A stretch of DNA of 64,000 nucleotides from Euonymus europaeus (taxonomy: Eukaryota; Streptophyta; Magnoliopsida; Celastrales; Celastraceae), in assembly GCA_963580455.1 (NCBI GenBank), contig OY756957.1, forward strand, positions 20,253,001-20,317,000, written 5' to 3'. The notes beneath the pieces were generated by a model. The model searched no databases, had not been told where the DNA came from, and worked only from the letters and a program-made list of their open reading frames with translations. Positions 1 through 13,000 of the stretch are shown here, one piece after another (position 1 is the stretch's first letter; the number at the start of each line of letters is the position of its first letter). The position numbers and the translations under genes were made by a program.

Positions 1-3000
1 GTCTATAATTTTTATTCTTATTTTATGTAAATTTTTCGAGTAAAGGCTTCGTATATTGTTTCGCTGCCAAAAGATTAACTTTCGTTTATAAATAGGCAAA
101 ACCGTTAAAAGCCCCTCCAAGGAGAGAGTTGGGTAATTCCGAACCATCTAGGTTGTCCGGTAAACACTTTTTATTGTTATTTTGTGTAAAATTTTACGAG
201 TATAGGCTTCATAGATTGTTTCGTTGTCAAAAGACCAACTTTTGTGTCCAAATAGGGAAATCCTTTAAAAGCTCCTCTAAAGAGAGAGTTGGGTAATTCC
301 GAACCATCTACGTTGTTTGGTGTATACTTTTATTGTCATTTTATGTCAACTTTTACTAGTACAGGCTTCGTAGATTGTTTCTTTGCCAAAAGACTAACTT
401 TTGTTCCCAGATAGGTAAAACGTTAAAAACTTCTCTATGGAGAGAATTGGATAATTCCGAACCATCTAGTTTGTTCAGTGTATACTTATTTATTTATTTT
501 ATGTCAAATTTTACGAGAATAGGCTTCGTAGATTGTTTCGTTGCTAAAAGACAAACTTTTGTTTTAAATAGGTAAAACTGTTAAAATCTTCTCTAAGGAG
601 AGAGTTGGATAATTTCGAACCATCAAGGTTGTCCGGTGTTTACTTTTTATTGTTATTTTATGTCAAATTTTATGAGTATAGGCTTCATAGATTTTTTCAT
701 TTCAAAAAGACCAACTTTCGTTCTCGAATTGGCAAAATCGTTAAAAGCTCCTATAATGAGAGAATTGTGTTATTCTAAACCATCTAGGTTGTTCGGTGTA
801 CACTTTTAATAGTTAGTTTAAGTGACATTTTACGAGTATAGGCTTCGTAGATTGTTTCGTTGCCAAAAAGACCACATTTCGTTCTCAAATAGGCAAAACC
901 ATTAAAAGCTTCCTAAGAGTATAGGCTTCGTAGATTGTTTCGTTGCCAAAAGACTAACTTTCGTTCTCAAATTGGCAAGACCATTAAAAGCACCCGTAAT
1001 GGGAGATGGGTTATTCTGAACCATCTAGATTATTCGGAGTACACGTTTTACAGTTATTTTATGTCTCATTGCCGAAAGATGAACTTTCATTCTCAAATAG
1101 GCAAAATTGTTAAAAGCTCCTCTAAGGAGAGAGTTGGGTAATTAGGAACGATCTAGATTGTTTGGTGTATACTTTTTATTGTTGTTTGATGTCAAATTTT
1201 ACGAGAATAGGCTTCGTAGATTGCTTCGTTGCCAAAAAACAAACTTTCGTTTGAAATAGGTAAAACTGTTAAAAGCTACTTTAAGCAGAGAGTTTGGTAA
1301 TTCCAAACCATCTACATTGTCTGGTGTACCATTTTTATTGTTATTTTATCTCAAATTTTATGAGTATAGTCTTTGTAGATTGTTTCGTTGCCAAAAGTTG
1401 AACTTTCGTTCTCATATTGGCAAAACCGTTAAAAACTCCTCTAATGCGAAAGTTGGTTTATTCTAAACCATCTAGGTTGTTCGGTGTACACTTTTGTAGT
1501 TATTTTATGCCACATGTTACGAGTATTATCTTCGTAGATTTTTTTTATTGGCAAAAGAACAACTTCCGTTCTCAAATAGACAAAACCGTTAAAAGCATTT
1601 CTAAGGAGAGAGTTGGGTAATTAAGAACCATCTAGGTTGTTCGGTGTACAATTTCTATTGTTATTTTATATCAAATTTTACGAATATATGCTTCGAAGAT
1701 TGTTTCGTTATCAAAAGAGCAACTTTCGTTCTCTAATAAGCAAAATCGTTAAAAGCACTTTTAAAGAGAGAGTTGGGTGATTCCGAACCATCTAAGTTGT
1801 TCGGTGTATATTATTTATTGTTATTTAATGTGAAATTTTATGAGTATACGATTCGTAGATTGTTTCGTTGCCAAAAGAGCAATTTTCGTTCTCATATAGG
1901 CAAAACAATTAAAAGCTACTCTAAGGACAAATTTGGGTAATTCCGAACCTTCTAAGTTATTCAGTGTACACTTTTTATAGTCATTTTATGTCAAATGTTA
2001 CAAGTATAGGCTTGTAGATTGTTTTGTTGCCAAAAGAGCAACTTTCATTCTCAAGTAAGCAAAACCGTTAAAAACACTTCTAAGGAGAGAGTTCGGTAAT
2101 TCCGAACTATCTAGGTTGTTCGGTATATACTTTTTATTGTCATTTTATGTCAAATTTTACGAGTACACGCTTCGTATATTGTTTCATTGCCAAAAGACCA
2201 ACTTTCGTTCTCAAATAGGCATAACCGTTAAAAGGTCCTCTAAGGAGAGAGTTCGGTAATTTCTAGCCAACTACGTTGTTCGGTGTATAATTTTTGTTGT
2301 CATTTTTTGTCAAATTTTACGGCTATAGGCTTCATAGGTTGTTTCGTTGCCATAAGACCAACTTTCGTTCCCAAATAGGCAGAACTATTAAAAACTTCTC
2401 TATGGAGAGAATTGGGTAATTTCGAACCATCTAGTATGTTCGGTGTACCCTTTTTATAGTTATTTTATGTCAGATATTACAAGTGTAGGCTTGTAGATTG
2501 TTTCGTTGCCAAAAGAACAACTTTCATTCTCAAATTTGTAAAACCATTAAAAGCACTTATAAGAAGAGAGTTAGGTAATTCCAGACAATCGAGGTTGTTC
2601 TGTATATAATTTTTATTGTTATTTTATATCAAATTTTATGAGTACATGCTTGGTAGATTGTTTGGTTGCCAATAGAGCAATTTTCGTTTTCAAGTAGGCA
2701 AAACCGTTAAAAGCTACTCTAAGGAGATAGTTGATAATTCTGCACCTTCTAATTTTTTCAGTGCACACTTTTTTTAGTTATTTTATGTCAAATGTTACAA
2801 GTGTAGGCTTGTAGATTATTTCGTTCCCAAAAGACTAACTTTCATTTTTAAATTGGCAAAACCGTTAAAAGCTCCTGTAATGAGAGAATTGGGTTATTCT
2901 GAACCATATAGGTTGTTCGGTGTACACTTTTTATAGTTATTTTATGTGACATTTTATGAGTATAGGCTTTGTATATTGTTTCTTCGCAAAAAAACTAACT

Positions 3001-6000
3001 TTCATTCGTAAATAGGTAAAACCGTAAAAGGCTCCTCTAAGTACAGAGTTGGGTAATTTCGAACCATCTAGGTTGTCAAATTTTATGAATGAGTATAGGC
3101 TTCGTAGATTGTTTCGTTGCCGAAAGACCAATTTTTGTCTCAAGTAGGCAAAACCGTTAAAAACACTTCTAAGGAGAGCGTTCGGTAATTCCGAACCATC
3201 CGGGGTTTTCGGTGTATACTTTTTATTGTTATTTTATGTCAAATTTTACGAGAATAGGCTTCGTAGATTGTTTCATTGCCAAAAGAGAAACTTTCATTTT
3301 AAATAGGTAAAACCATTAAAAGCTTCTCTAACCAGAGAGTTGGGTAATTCCAAACCATCTAGGTTGTCCGGTGTACAATTTTTATTGTTATTTTATCTCA
3401 AATTTTATGAGTATATGCTTCGTAGATTGTTTCGTTGCCAAAAAATCAATTTTTGTCCTCAAATCGGAAAAACCGTTAAAAGCTCCTCTAAGGAGAGAGT
3501 TGGGTAATTCCGAAACATCGAGGTTGTTTGATGTACACTTTCTATTGTTATTTTATGTCAAATTTCACGAATATATGCTTCGTAGATTCTTACGTCACCA
3601 AAAGAGTAAGTTTCGTTCTCAATTAAGTACAACCGTTAAAAGCACTTTTTAGCAGAGAGTTGGGTAATTCCGAACCATCTAGGTAGTTCGTTGTACACTT
3701 GTTATTGTTATTTTATGTCAAATTTTACGAGTGTAGCATTCGTAGATTGTTATGTTGCCAAAAAACAACTTTCGTTCTCAAATAGGCAAAATCGTTAAAA
3801 GCTTTGTTTGGTGTATACTTTTTATTGTTATTTTATGTCAAATTTTTCGAGAAATGGCTTCGTAGATTGTTTCGTTGCAAAAGACTAACTTTTGTTCTTA
3901 AATAGCCCCTCTAAGGAGAGAGTTGGTTAATTTCGAACCATCTAGCTTGTATGGTAAACACTTTTTATTGTCATTTTATGTCAAATTTTACTGGTATAGG
4001 CTTCGTAGATTGTTTCTTTGCCAAAAAACCAACTTTCGTTCGCAAATAGATAAAATCGTTAAAAACTTCTCTATGGAGAGAATTGGGTAATTCCGAACCA
4101 TCTAGTTTGTTTGGTGTATATTTTTTATATATATTTTATGTCCAATTTTACGAGAATATTCTTCATAGATTGTTTCGTTGTCAAAAGACAAACTTTCATT
4201 TTAAATACGTATAACTGTTAAAATCTTCTCTAAGGAGAGAGATGGGTAATGTCAAACCATCAAGGTTCTCCGGTGTACACTTTTTATTGTTATTTTATGT
4301 CAAATTTTATGAGTATAGGCTGCATATACTTTTTATTGTTATTTTATGTCAAATTTTTTAAGTAAAGACTTCGTATATTGTTTCATTGCTAAAATACTAA
4401 CTTTCGTTCGTAAATAGGCAAAACCGCTAAAAGCCCCTCTAAGGAGAGGGTTGGGTAATTCCGAACCATCTAGGTTGCATGGTACACACTTTTTACTGTT
4501 ATTTTATGTAAAATTTTACAAGTATAGGCTTCGTAGATTTTTTTGTTGCCGAAAGAACAACTTTCGTACTCAAATAGAAAAAACCGTTAGAAGCACTTCT
4601 AAGGGGAGAGTTGGGTAATTCCGAACCATCTAGGTTGTTCGGTGTACACTTTCTATTGTTATTTTACGTCAAATTTCACGAATATATGCTTCGTAGATTG
4701 TTACGTCACCAAAACAGTAAGTTTCGTTCTCAATTAAGCACAACCGTTAAAAGCACTTTTAAGGAGAGAGTTGGGTAATTCCGAACCTCCTAGGTTGTTC
4801 GGTGTATATTCTTTATTGTTATTTTATGTCAAATTTTATGAGTATACGCTTCGTAAATTGTTTCGATGCCAAAAGAGCAAATTTCGTTCTCATATAGACA
4901 AAACCATTAAAAGCTACTCTAAGGAGGGAGATCGGTAATTCCGAACATTCTAGGTTATTCGGTGTATAATTTTTACAGTTATTTTATGTCAAATGTTACT
5001 AGTATAGGCTTGTAGATTGTTTTGTTGCGAAAAGAATAACTTTAATTCTCAAGTAGGAAAAACCGTTAAAAACACTTCTAAGGAGAGCTTTCGGTAATTA
5101 TGAACCATCTAGGTTTTTCGGTGTATACTTTTTATTGTTATTTTATGTCAAATTTTACAAGTACACGCTTCTTAGATTGTTTTGTTGCGAAAAGAGCAAC
5201 TTTCGTTCTCAAATAGGCCAAACTTTTAAAAGCTACTATAAGGAGATAGTTGGGTAATTTCGAACTTTCTAAGTTGTTTGATGTACACTTCTTATAGTTA
5301 TTTTATGTCAAATGTTACGAGTATAGGCTTCGTAGATTGTTTCGTTATCAAAAGACCAACTTTTGTTCTCAAATATGCAAAACCGTTAAAAACTTCTCTA
5401 TGGAGAGAAGGGTGTAATTCCGAACCATCTAGTTTGTTCGGTGTACACTTTTTATAGTTATTTTATGCCAAATTTTACGAGAATAGGCTTCGAAAATTGT
5501 TTCGTTGCCAAAAGATAAACTTTCATTTTAAATAGATAAAACCGTCAAAAGCTTCTCTAAGGAAAGAGTTGGGTAATTCCAAACCATCTAGGTTGTCCAG
5601 TGTACACTTTTTACTGTTATTTTATGTCAAATTTTATGAGTATAGACTTCGTAGATTGTTTCGTTGCCAAAAGACCAACTTTCGTTCTCTAATTGGCAAA
5701 ACCGTTAAAAGCTCTTGTAATGAGAGAGTTGGGTTATTCTAATCTATCTAGGTTCAATGTACACTTTTTATAGTTATTTATGTCACATTTTATGAGTATG
5801 GGTTTCGTAGATTGTTTCGTTGCCAAAAGACCAGCTTTCGTTCTCAAATAGGCAAACCCGTTAAAAGCTCCTTTAAGGAGTGAGTTGGGAATTCCAACAA
5901 TTCGGTGTATACTTTTTACTGTTATTTTATGTCAAATTTTTTGAGTAACGGCTTCGTGTATTGTTTTGTTGCCAAAAGACTAACTTTCGTTCGTAAAGAG

Positions 6001-8454
6001 GCGAAACCGCTAAAAGCCCCTCTAACGAGAGAGTTGGGTAATTCCAAACCATCTAGGTTGTCCGGTGTACAGTTTTTATTGTTATTTTATGTCAAATTTT
6101 ATGAGTATAGGTTTCGTAGATTTTTTCGTTGCCAAAATAACAACTTCCATTCTCAAATAAGCAAAACCATTAAAAGCTCTTCGAAGGAGAGAGTTGGGTA
6201 ATTCCGAACTATTTAGGTTGTTTTGGTATATATTTTTTATTATTATTTTATGTCAAATTTTACGAGTATATACCTACTAGATTGTTTCGTTGCCAAAAGA
6301 GCAACTTTCATTCTAAAATAAGCAAAACCATTAAAAGCTCCTCTAAGGAGAGAGTTGGGTAATTTCAAACTATCGAGGTTGTTCTGTGCATAATTTTTAT
6401 TGTTATTTAATGTCAAATTTTACGAGTACACGCTTTATAGATTGTTTGCTTGCAAAAGTGTAACTTTCGTCCTCAAATAGGCAAAACCATTAAAAGCTAC
6501 TCTAAGGAGAGTGTTGGGTAATTCAAAACCTTCTATGTTGTTCGGTGTACACTTGTTTTAGTTATTTTATGTCAAATGTTACAAGTGTAGGCTTGTAGAT
6601 TGTTTTGTTACCAAAAGACCAACTTTCCTTCTCAAATTGCCGAAACCGTTAAAATCTCCTGTAATGAGAGAGTTGGGTTATTCTGAACTATCTAGGTTGT
6701 TCGGTGCACATTTTTTATTGTTATTTTATGTCAAATGTTACAAGTATAGCTTGTAGATTGTTCTGTTGTGAAAAGAACAACTTTCATTATCAAGTACGCA
6801 AAATCGTTAAAAACACTTCTAAGGAGAGAGTTCGATAATTCCGAACCATCTAGGTTGTTCGGTGTATACTTTTTATTGTTATTTTATATCAAATTTTACG
6901 AGTACACGCTTCGTAGATTGTTTTGTTGCCAAAAGAGCAACTCAGGTTCTCAAATAGGTGAAACTGTTAAAAATTACTCTAAGGAGAGAGTTGGGTAATT
7001 CCGAACCTTCTAAGTTGTTCGGTGTAAATTTTTTATAGTTATTTTAAGTCAAATGTTACAAGTATAGGCTTATAGATTGTTTCGTTTTCAAAAGACCAAG
7101 TTTCATTCTCTAATACGCAAAATCGTTGAAAACTCCTCTAAGGGGAGAGTTGGGAATTCCGAATCATCTAGATTGTTCGGTTTATACTTTATTTTTTTTA
7201 TGTCAAATTTTTTGAGTAAAGGCTTTGTATATTGTTTCTTTGCAAAAAACTAACTTTCGTTCGTAAATAGGTAAAACTGCTAAAAGCTCCTCTAAGTAGA
7301 GAGTTGGGTAATTCCGAACCATCTAGGTTGTCCGGTAAACACATTTTACTGTTATTTTATGTCAAATGTTACTAGTTTTGGCTTCGCAGATTGTTTCGTA
7401 GTCAAAAGACCAACTTTCGTGTCCAAATAGGCAAAACTCTTAAAAGCTCCTCTAAGGACAGAGTTTGGTAATTCCAAACCATCTAGGTTGTTCGGTGTAT
7501 ACTTTTTATTGTTATTTAATGTCAAATTTTATGGGTATAGGCTTCGTAGATTCTTTCATTACCAAAAGAAAAACTTTCATTTTAAATAGGTAAAACCGTT
7601 AAAAGCTTCTCTAAGGAGAGAGTTGGGTAATTCTGAACCATCTAGGTTGTCCGATGTACACTTTTTATTGTTATTTAATGTCAAATTTTACGGGTATAGG
7701 CTTCGTAGATTGTTTCGTTGCCAAAAGACAAACTTTCATTCCCAAATAGGCAAAACCGTTAAAAACTTCTCTATGGAGAGAATTGGGTAATTCTGAACCA
7801 TTTAGGTTGTTTGGTGTATACTTTTTATTGTTAATTTATGTCAAATTTTACGAGAATAGGCTTCGTAAATTGTTTCTTTGTCAAAAGAGAAACTTTCGTT
7901 TTAAATAGGTAAAACCATTAAAAGCTTCTCTCTAAGGAGAAAGTTGGGTAATTCCAAACCATCTAGGTTGTCCAGTGTACAGTTTTTATTAATATTTTAT
8001 GTCAAATTTTATGAGCATAGTATTCGTTGATTGTTTCGTTGCCAAAAGATGAACTTTTGTTCTCAAATTGGCAAAACCGTTAAAAGCTCCTCTAATGAGA
8101 GAGTTGGGTTATTCTGGACCATCTAGGTTGTTCGGTGTATACTTTTTGTAGTTATTTTATGTCATATTTTTAGAGGATAGGCTTTGTAGATTTTTTCGTT
8201 GCGAAAAGAACAATTTTCGTTCTCAAATAGGATAAGCCGTTAAAAGCTCTTCTAAGGAGAGAGTTGGGTAATTCCGAACCAGCTAGGTTGTTCAGTGTAT
8301 ACTTTTTAATGTTATTTTATCTCAAATTTTACGAGTATATTGTTCAAAGATTGTTTCGTTTCTGAAAGAGCAACTTTCGTTCTCAAATAAGCAAAACCAT
8401 TAAAATCCTTTCTAAGGAGTGAGTTGGGTAATTCCGAACCATCTAGGTTGTTTG
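1..8454. repeat. Satellite block 1: diverged ~159-bp tandem monomers
   Basis: Head-to-tail monomers of about 158-160 bp fill this stretch. The box GAGAGAGTTGGGTAATTCC, for example, recurs at 122, 282 and 440. Each monomer carries recognisable sub-blocks in the same order: the GTTGGGTAATTCCGAACC box, AGGTTGTTCGGTGTACAC, a T-rich TTTATTGTTATTTTATGTC run, AGGCTTCGTAGATTGTTTCG, CCAAAAGACCAACTTTCGTT and GGCAAAACCGTTAAAAGC. Neighbouring monomers differ at many positions, so this is old, unhomogenised satellite. Truncated monomers occur near 918, 3075, 3801 and 4321. The ~160-bp length is typical of plant nucleosome-sized satellites. No gene is present; the open frames seen here are satellite translations. 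I do not recognise the satellite family. Confidence 0.95.
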
Positions 8455-10033
8455 TGTTAGATATATGTCCTGTACAGCCAATGATACGGTCGTATTTGGA
8501 ACATATATACAAATAGTACTGTATTAGTTGAAATAATACATGGCAGATTATTTATATATTTCATATTTCTATTTATTAGTTATGTTAAATATGTCTGTAG
8601 ATATTTGTTAGACCTCATTCTCAAGAGTTGAGAATATGAGTGACGAGTGATCTCTAGTATAAATATCTTAAATAAAGTTCCTGATCGTAAAATTTATAAT
8701 TGGACAATAATAATTCGGAAGATCAGCATACTGTTTGTTTCCTATAATGATAGAGTTGTGAGTCTCAAGCAATTTAATATGAGATATTAGAACAAACAAT
8801 ATGGAAGATTTATTGTTGAATAAATGCTTCGAACATGACTTGCTAAATAATGAATCACATGGAGGTTTATTTCTTTGTCAATGATTTATTATTTATTTAC
8901 GATTGTGTAAATAATCCTTAGACCTGAGATGACATAGTAGTCTTGTATATGGGTGATTGAATTTTGTCAATGTTGAAAATATTTATTCATTGAATAAATA
9001 TTAACATTTGATGGATTCGGTTAGTTATGTATGGAGACTTGTGTACAGTCAACAAGGGATTCATTGCCTCAAAATAAACGAGGAGAATATCCTATGTGAT
9101 CCGGATATTTATTGATACAGGAAATCCTTGGCCGAGGTGAAATGATTAATGAAAAATGTGTTTTCATTAATTATTATTTGTCAATAAATATTGGATCTGA
9201 CATATGATTGAGTTAGTGGATTTGACTGATATCCATGATCCTCACTCAATTGAGATATTGTACAGCGGAAGGATTTAATTACATGGTAATCATAATTAAA
9301 GGTTCATATGAAAGTATTCATCACTAATTGGGTAGTCACGATATGCTGCTAGGTGTCACTCGTGATTTATAAGAAATGATTAAAATGTGTTTTAATTAAT
9401 ATCAAAGAGTTTGATATTATTCTTATTGTCAATCGGTAATGAACCTAGAAAGTCACACATCAAGAATCACGAGCTGAGATTGAAAAAAAAATAACTGTGT
9501 AAATTCGATAATTTACATGAGATGAAAATAATCGAATTATTAATTAAATGCAGGTTTATTGTAAACCGGATTGGATCCAATTGATTCATAGACATTGCTA
9601 GCACACTTGTCATTAATTGAAGATTGGGCCATGATTTAATTAATATTATATTATATTATATTAATATGTTATTATAATATATATTATAATATATCATATG
9701 TTGATTATGATATAGTTGCCGACACAATTGGTTGAATTGTGTCGGCAATTCTATTTTAAATGGATGTGCAAATTCATTTGAAAAGTGGTGATGTGTATTG
9801 GATACATATGCAGGAAAAGAAACACAGAACTTGGTTTTGAAAAATAAACTTTCCGCTTTGGTGTGTGACATCAAAGTGTTATTGAGTGATTTTAGCTTGT
9901 GATTCCGGTGGACGGACTAGAGACTACGTATTATCAGAGATCAATCGATTGGCTGAACTTTTGATCAAGCACGCTTCAAGAGGTAAAATTTTATAGCTTC
10001 CGCTGCGTATTTGTCTATACCGATTTGCTAACA
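8455..10033 (+). mobile_element. Solo LTR, probably Ty1/copia type
   Basis: A 1579-bp non-satellite block interrupts a monomer. It begins TGTTAGATATATGTCC and ends CGATTTGCTAACA, so it has TG...CA termini within a short inverted repeat (TGTTAG/CTAACA). The 3' part contains TTCCGCTGCG shortly before the end, as in many plant Ty1/copia LTRs. There is no second LTR, primer site or coding region, so this is a solo LTR left by LTR-LTR recombination. The flanking 5-mers are GTTTG (8450-8454) and ATTCG (10034-10038). The satellite normally has GTTCG at this position, so both look like the same target-site duplication with one transition each. Superfamily is inferred from termini only; the lineage is not assigned. 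Confidence 0.75.
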
Positions 10034-13000
10034 ATTCGGTGTATACTTTTCATTATTATTTTATGTCAAATTTTATGAGTATACGCTTCGTAGATTGTTT
10101 CATTGCCAAAAGAGCAACTTTCGTTCTCATATAGCAAAACCATTAACGCTTCTCTAAGTAGAGAGTTGGGTAATTTCGAACCTTCTAAGTTATTCGGTAT
10201 ACACTTTTTATAGTTATTTTATGTCAAATATTACAAGTATAGGCTTGTAGATTTTTTCGTTGCGAAAAGAACAACCTTCATTCTCAAATAGCAAAACCGT
10301 TAAAAACACTTCTAAGAAAAGAGTTAGGTAATTCCGAACCATCTAGGTTAATCGGTGTATACTTTTTATTGTTATTCTATGTCAAATTTTAGGAGTATAA
10401 GCTTCGTAGATTGTTTTGTTGGCAGAAGAGCAACTCCTGTTCTCAAATGGAAAAAGCCGTTAAAAGCTACTCTAAGGAGAGAATTGGTTAATTCCGAACC
10501 TTCTAAGTACTTCGGTGTAAATTTTTTATAGTTATTTTATGTCAAATGTTACAAGTGTAGTCTCATAAATTATTTCGTAGTAAAAAGACCAACTTTCGTG
10601 TCCAAATAGGCAAAACTGTTAAAAGCTCGTCTAAGGAAAGAGTTGGGTCATTCCGAACCATCTAGGTTGTTCGGTGTATACTCTTTATTGTTATTTAATG
10701 TCAAATTTTAAGGGAATAGGCTTCATAGATTGTTTCGTTGCCAAAAGACAAACTTTCGTTTGAAATAGGTAAAATCGCTAAAAGCTTCTCTAAGGAGAGA
10801 GTTGGATAATTCCGAAACATCTAGGTTGTCCGGTGTACACTTTTTATTGTTATTTTATATCAAATTTTATGACTATACGCTTCGTAGATTGTTTCGTTGG
10901 CAAAAGACCAACTTTTGTTCTCTAATAGACAAAACCGTTAAAAGCTCCTGTAATGAGAGAGTTGGGTTATTCTGAACCATCTAGGTTGTTCGGTGTACAC
11001 TTTTGATAGTTATTTTATGTCACATTGTATGAGTATGGGCTTCGTAGAATGTTTCATTGCCAAAAGACCAGCTTTCGCTCCAAAATAGGCAAAACCGTTA
11101 AAAGCTCCTCTAAGGAGAGAGTTGGGTGTTTCTGAACCATCTAGGTTGTTCGGCGTACACTTTTTGTAGTTATTTTATGTCAAATTTTACGAGAATAGGC
11201 TTCGTAGATTGTTTTGTTTCCAAAAGACAAACTTTTGTTTGAAATAGGTAAAACCTTTAAAAGCTTCTCTAAGGAGAGAGTTGGGTAATTCCGAACCATC
11301 TAGGTTGTCTGGTGTACACTTTTTATTGTTATTTTATGTCAAATTTTATGAGTATAGGATTCGTAGATTGTTTCGTTGCGAAAAGATCAACTTTCATTCT
11401 CTAATTGGCAAAACCGTTAAAAGCTCCTGTAATGAGAGAGTTGGGGTATTCTAAACTATCTAGGTTGTTCGGTGTACACTTTTGATAGTTATTTTATGTC
11501 ACATTTTATGAGTATGGGCTTCGTAGATTCTTTCATTGCCAAAAGACCAGCTTTCGTTCTCAAATAGGCAAAACCGTTAAAAGTTCCTCTAAGGAGAGAG
11601 TTGGGTATTTCCGAACCATCTTGGTTGTTCGGTGTATACTTTTATTTTTATTTTATGTCAAATTTTACGAGAATAGTCTTTGTAGATTGTTTCGTTGCCA
11701 AAAGACAAACTTTCGTTTACATGGGTAAAACCGTTAAAAGCTTCTCTAAGGAGAGAGTTGGGTAATTTCGAACCATCTAGGTTGTCCGGTGTATTGTTTT
11801 TATTGTTATTTTATGTCAAATTTTATAAGTATAGTCTTCGTAGATTGTTTCGTTGCCAAAAGACGAACTTTCATTCTCTAATTAGCAAAACCCTTAAAAG
11901 CTCCTCTAATGAGAGAGTTGGGTTATTCTGAACTATCTAGGTTGTTCAGTGTACACTTTTTGTAGTTATACTATGTCATATTTTAAGAGTATAGGCTTTG
12001 TAGATTTTTTTCGTTGCCAAAAGAACAACTTTCTTTCCCAAATAGGCAAAACTGTTAAAGGCTCTTCGAGGGAGAGAGTTGGATAATTCCGAACCATCTA
12101 GGTTATTCGTTGTATACTTCTTATTGTTATTTTATGTCAAATTTTATGAGTATATACTTCGTAGAATGTTTCGTTACCAAAAGAGCAACTTTCGTTCTCA
12201 AATAAGCAAAACCGTTACAAGCCCTTCTAAGGAGAGAGTTGGATAATTCCGAACCATCTAGGTTGTTCGGTGTATACTTTTTGTTGTTATTTTATGTCAA
12301 ATTTTATTGAGTATAGTCCTTGTAGATTGTTTCGTTGCTAAAAGACGAACTTTCATTCTCTAATTAGCAAAACCCTTAAAAGCTCCTCTAATGAGAGAGT
12401 TGTGTTATTTTGAACAATCTAGGTTGTTCAGTGTACACTTTTTCTAGTTATTTTATGTCATATTTTACGAGTATAGGCTTTGTAGATTTTTTCGTTGCCA
12501 AAAGAACAACTTTCGTTCTCAAATAGGCAAAACTGTTACAAGTATATGCTTGTAGATTGTTTCGTTGCGAAAAAAACAACTTTCATTCTAAAATAGGAAA
12601 AACAGTTCAAATGACTTATATGGAGAGAGTTGGGTAATTCCAAACTATCGAGGTTGTTCGGTGCATAATTTTTATTGTTATTTTACGTCAAATTTTACGA
12701 GTACACGCTTCGTAGATTGTTTGGTTGCGAAAAGAGAAACTTTCGTTCTCAAATAGACAAAACCGTTAAAAGCTCCTCTAAGGAGAGAGTTCTGTAATTT
12801 CGAACCATCCAGGTTGTTCGGTATACACTTTTTAGAGTTATTTTATGTCACATTTTAGGAGTATAGGCTTCGTAGATTGTTTCATTGTAAAAAGACCAAC
12901 TTTCGTTCTCAAATTGGCAAAACCGTTAAAAGCTCGTCTAATGAGATAGTTGGGTTAGTCTAAACCAAATAGGTTGTTCACTGTACACTTTTTATAGTTA

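Noticed and set aside
1..8454. CRISPR array or bacterial repeat locus because of regular repeats.
   Set aside because: The repeats are contiguous ~159-bp monomers without unique spacers, and the surrounding elements are those of plants.
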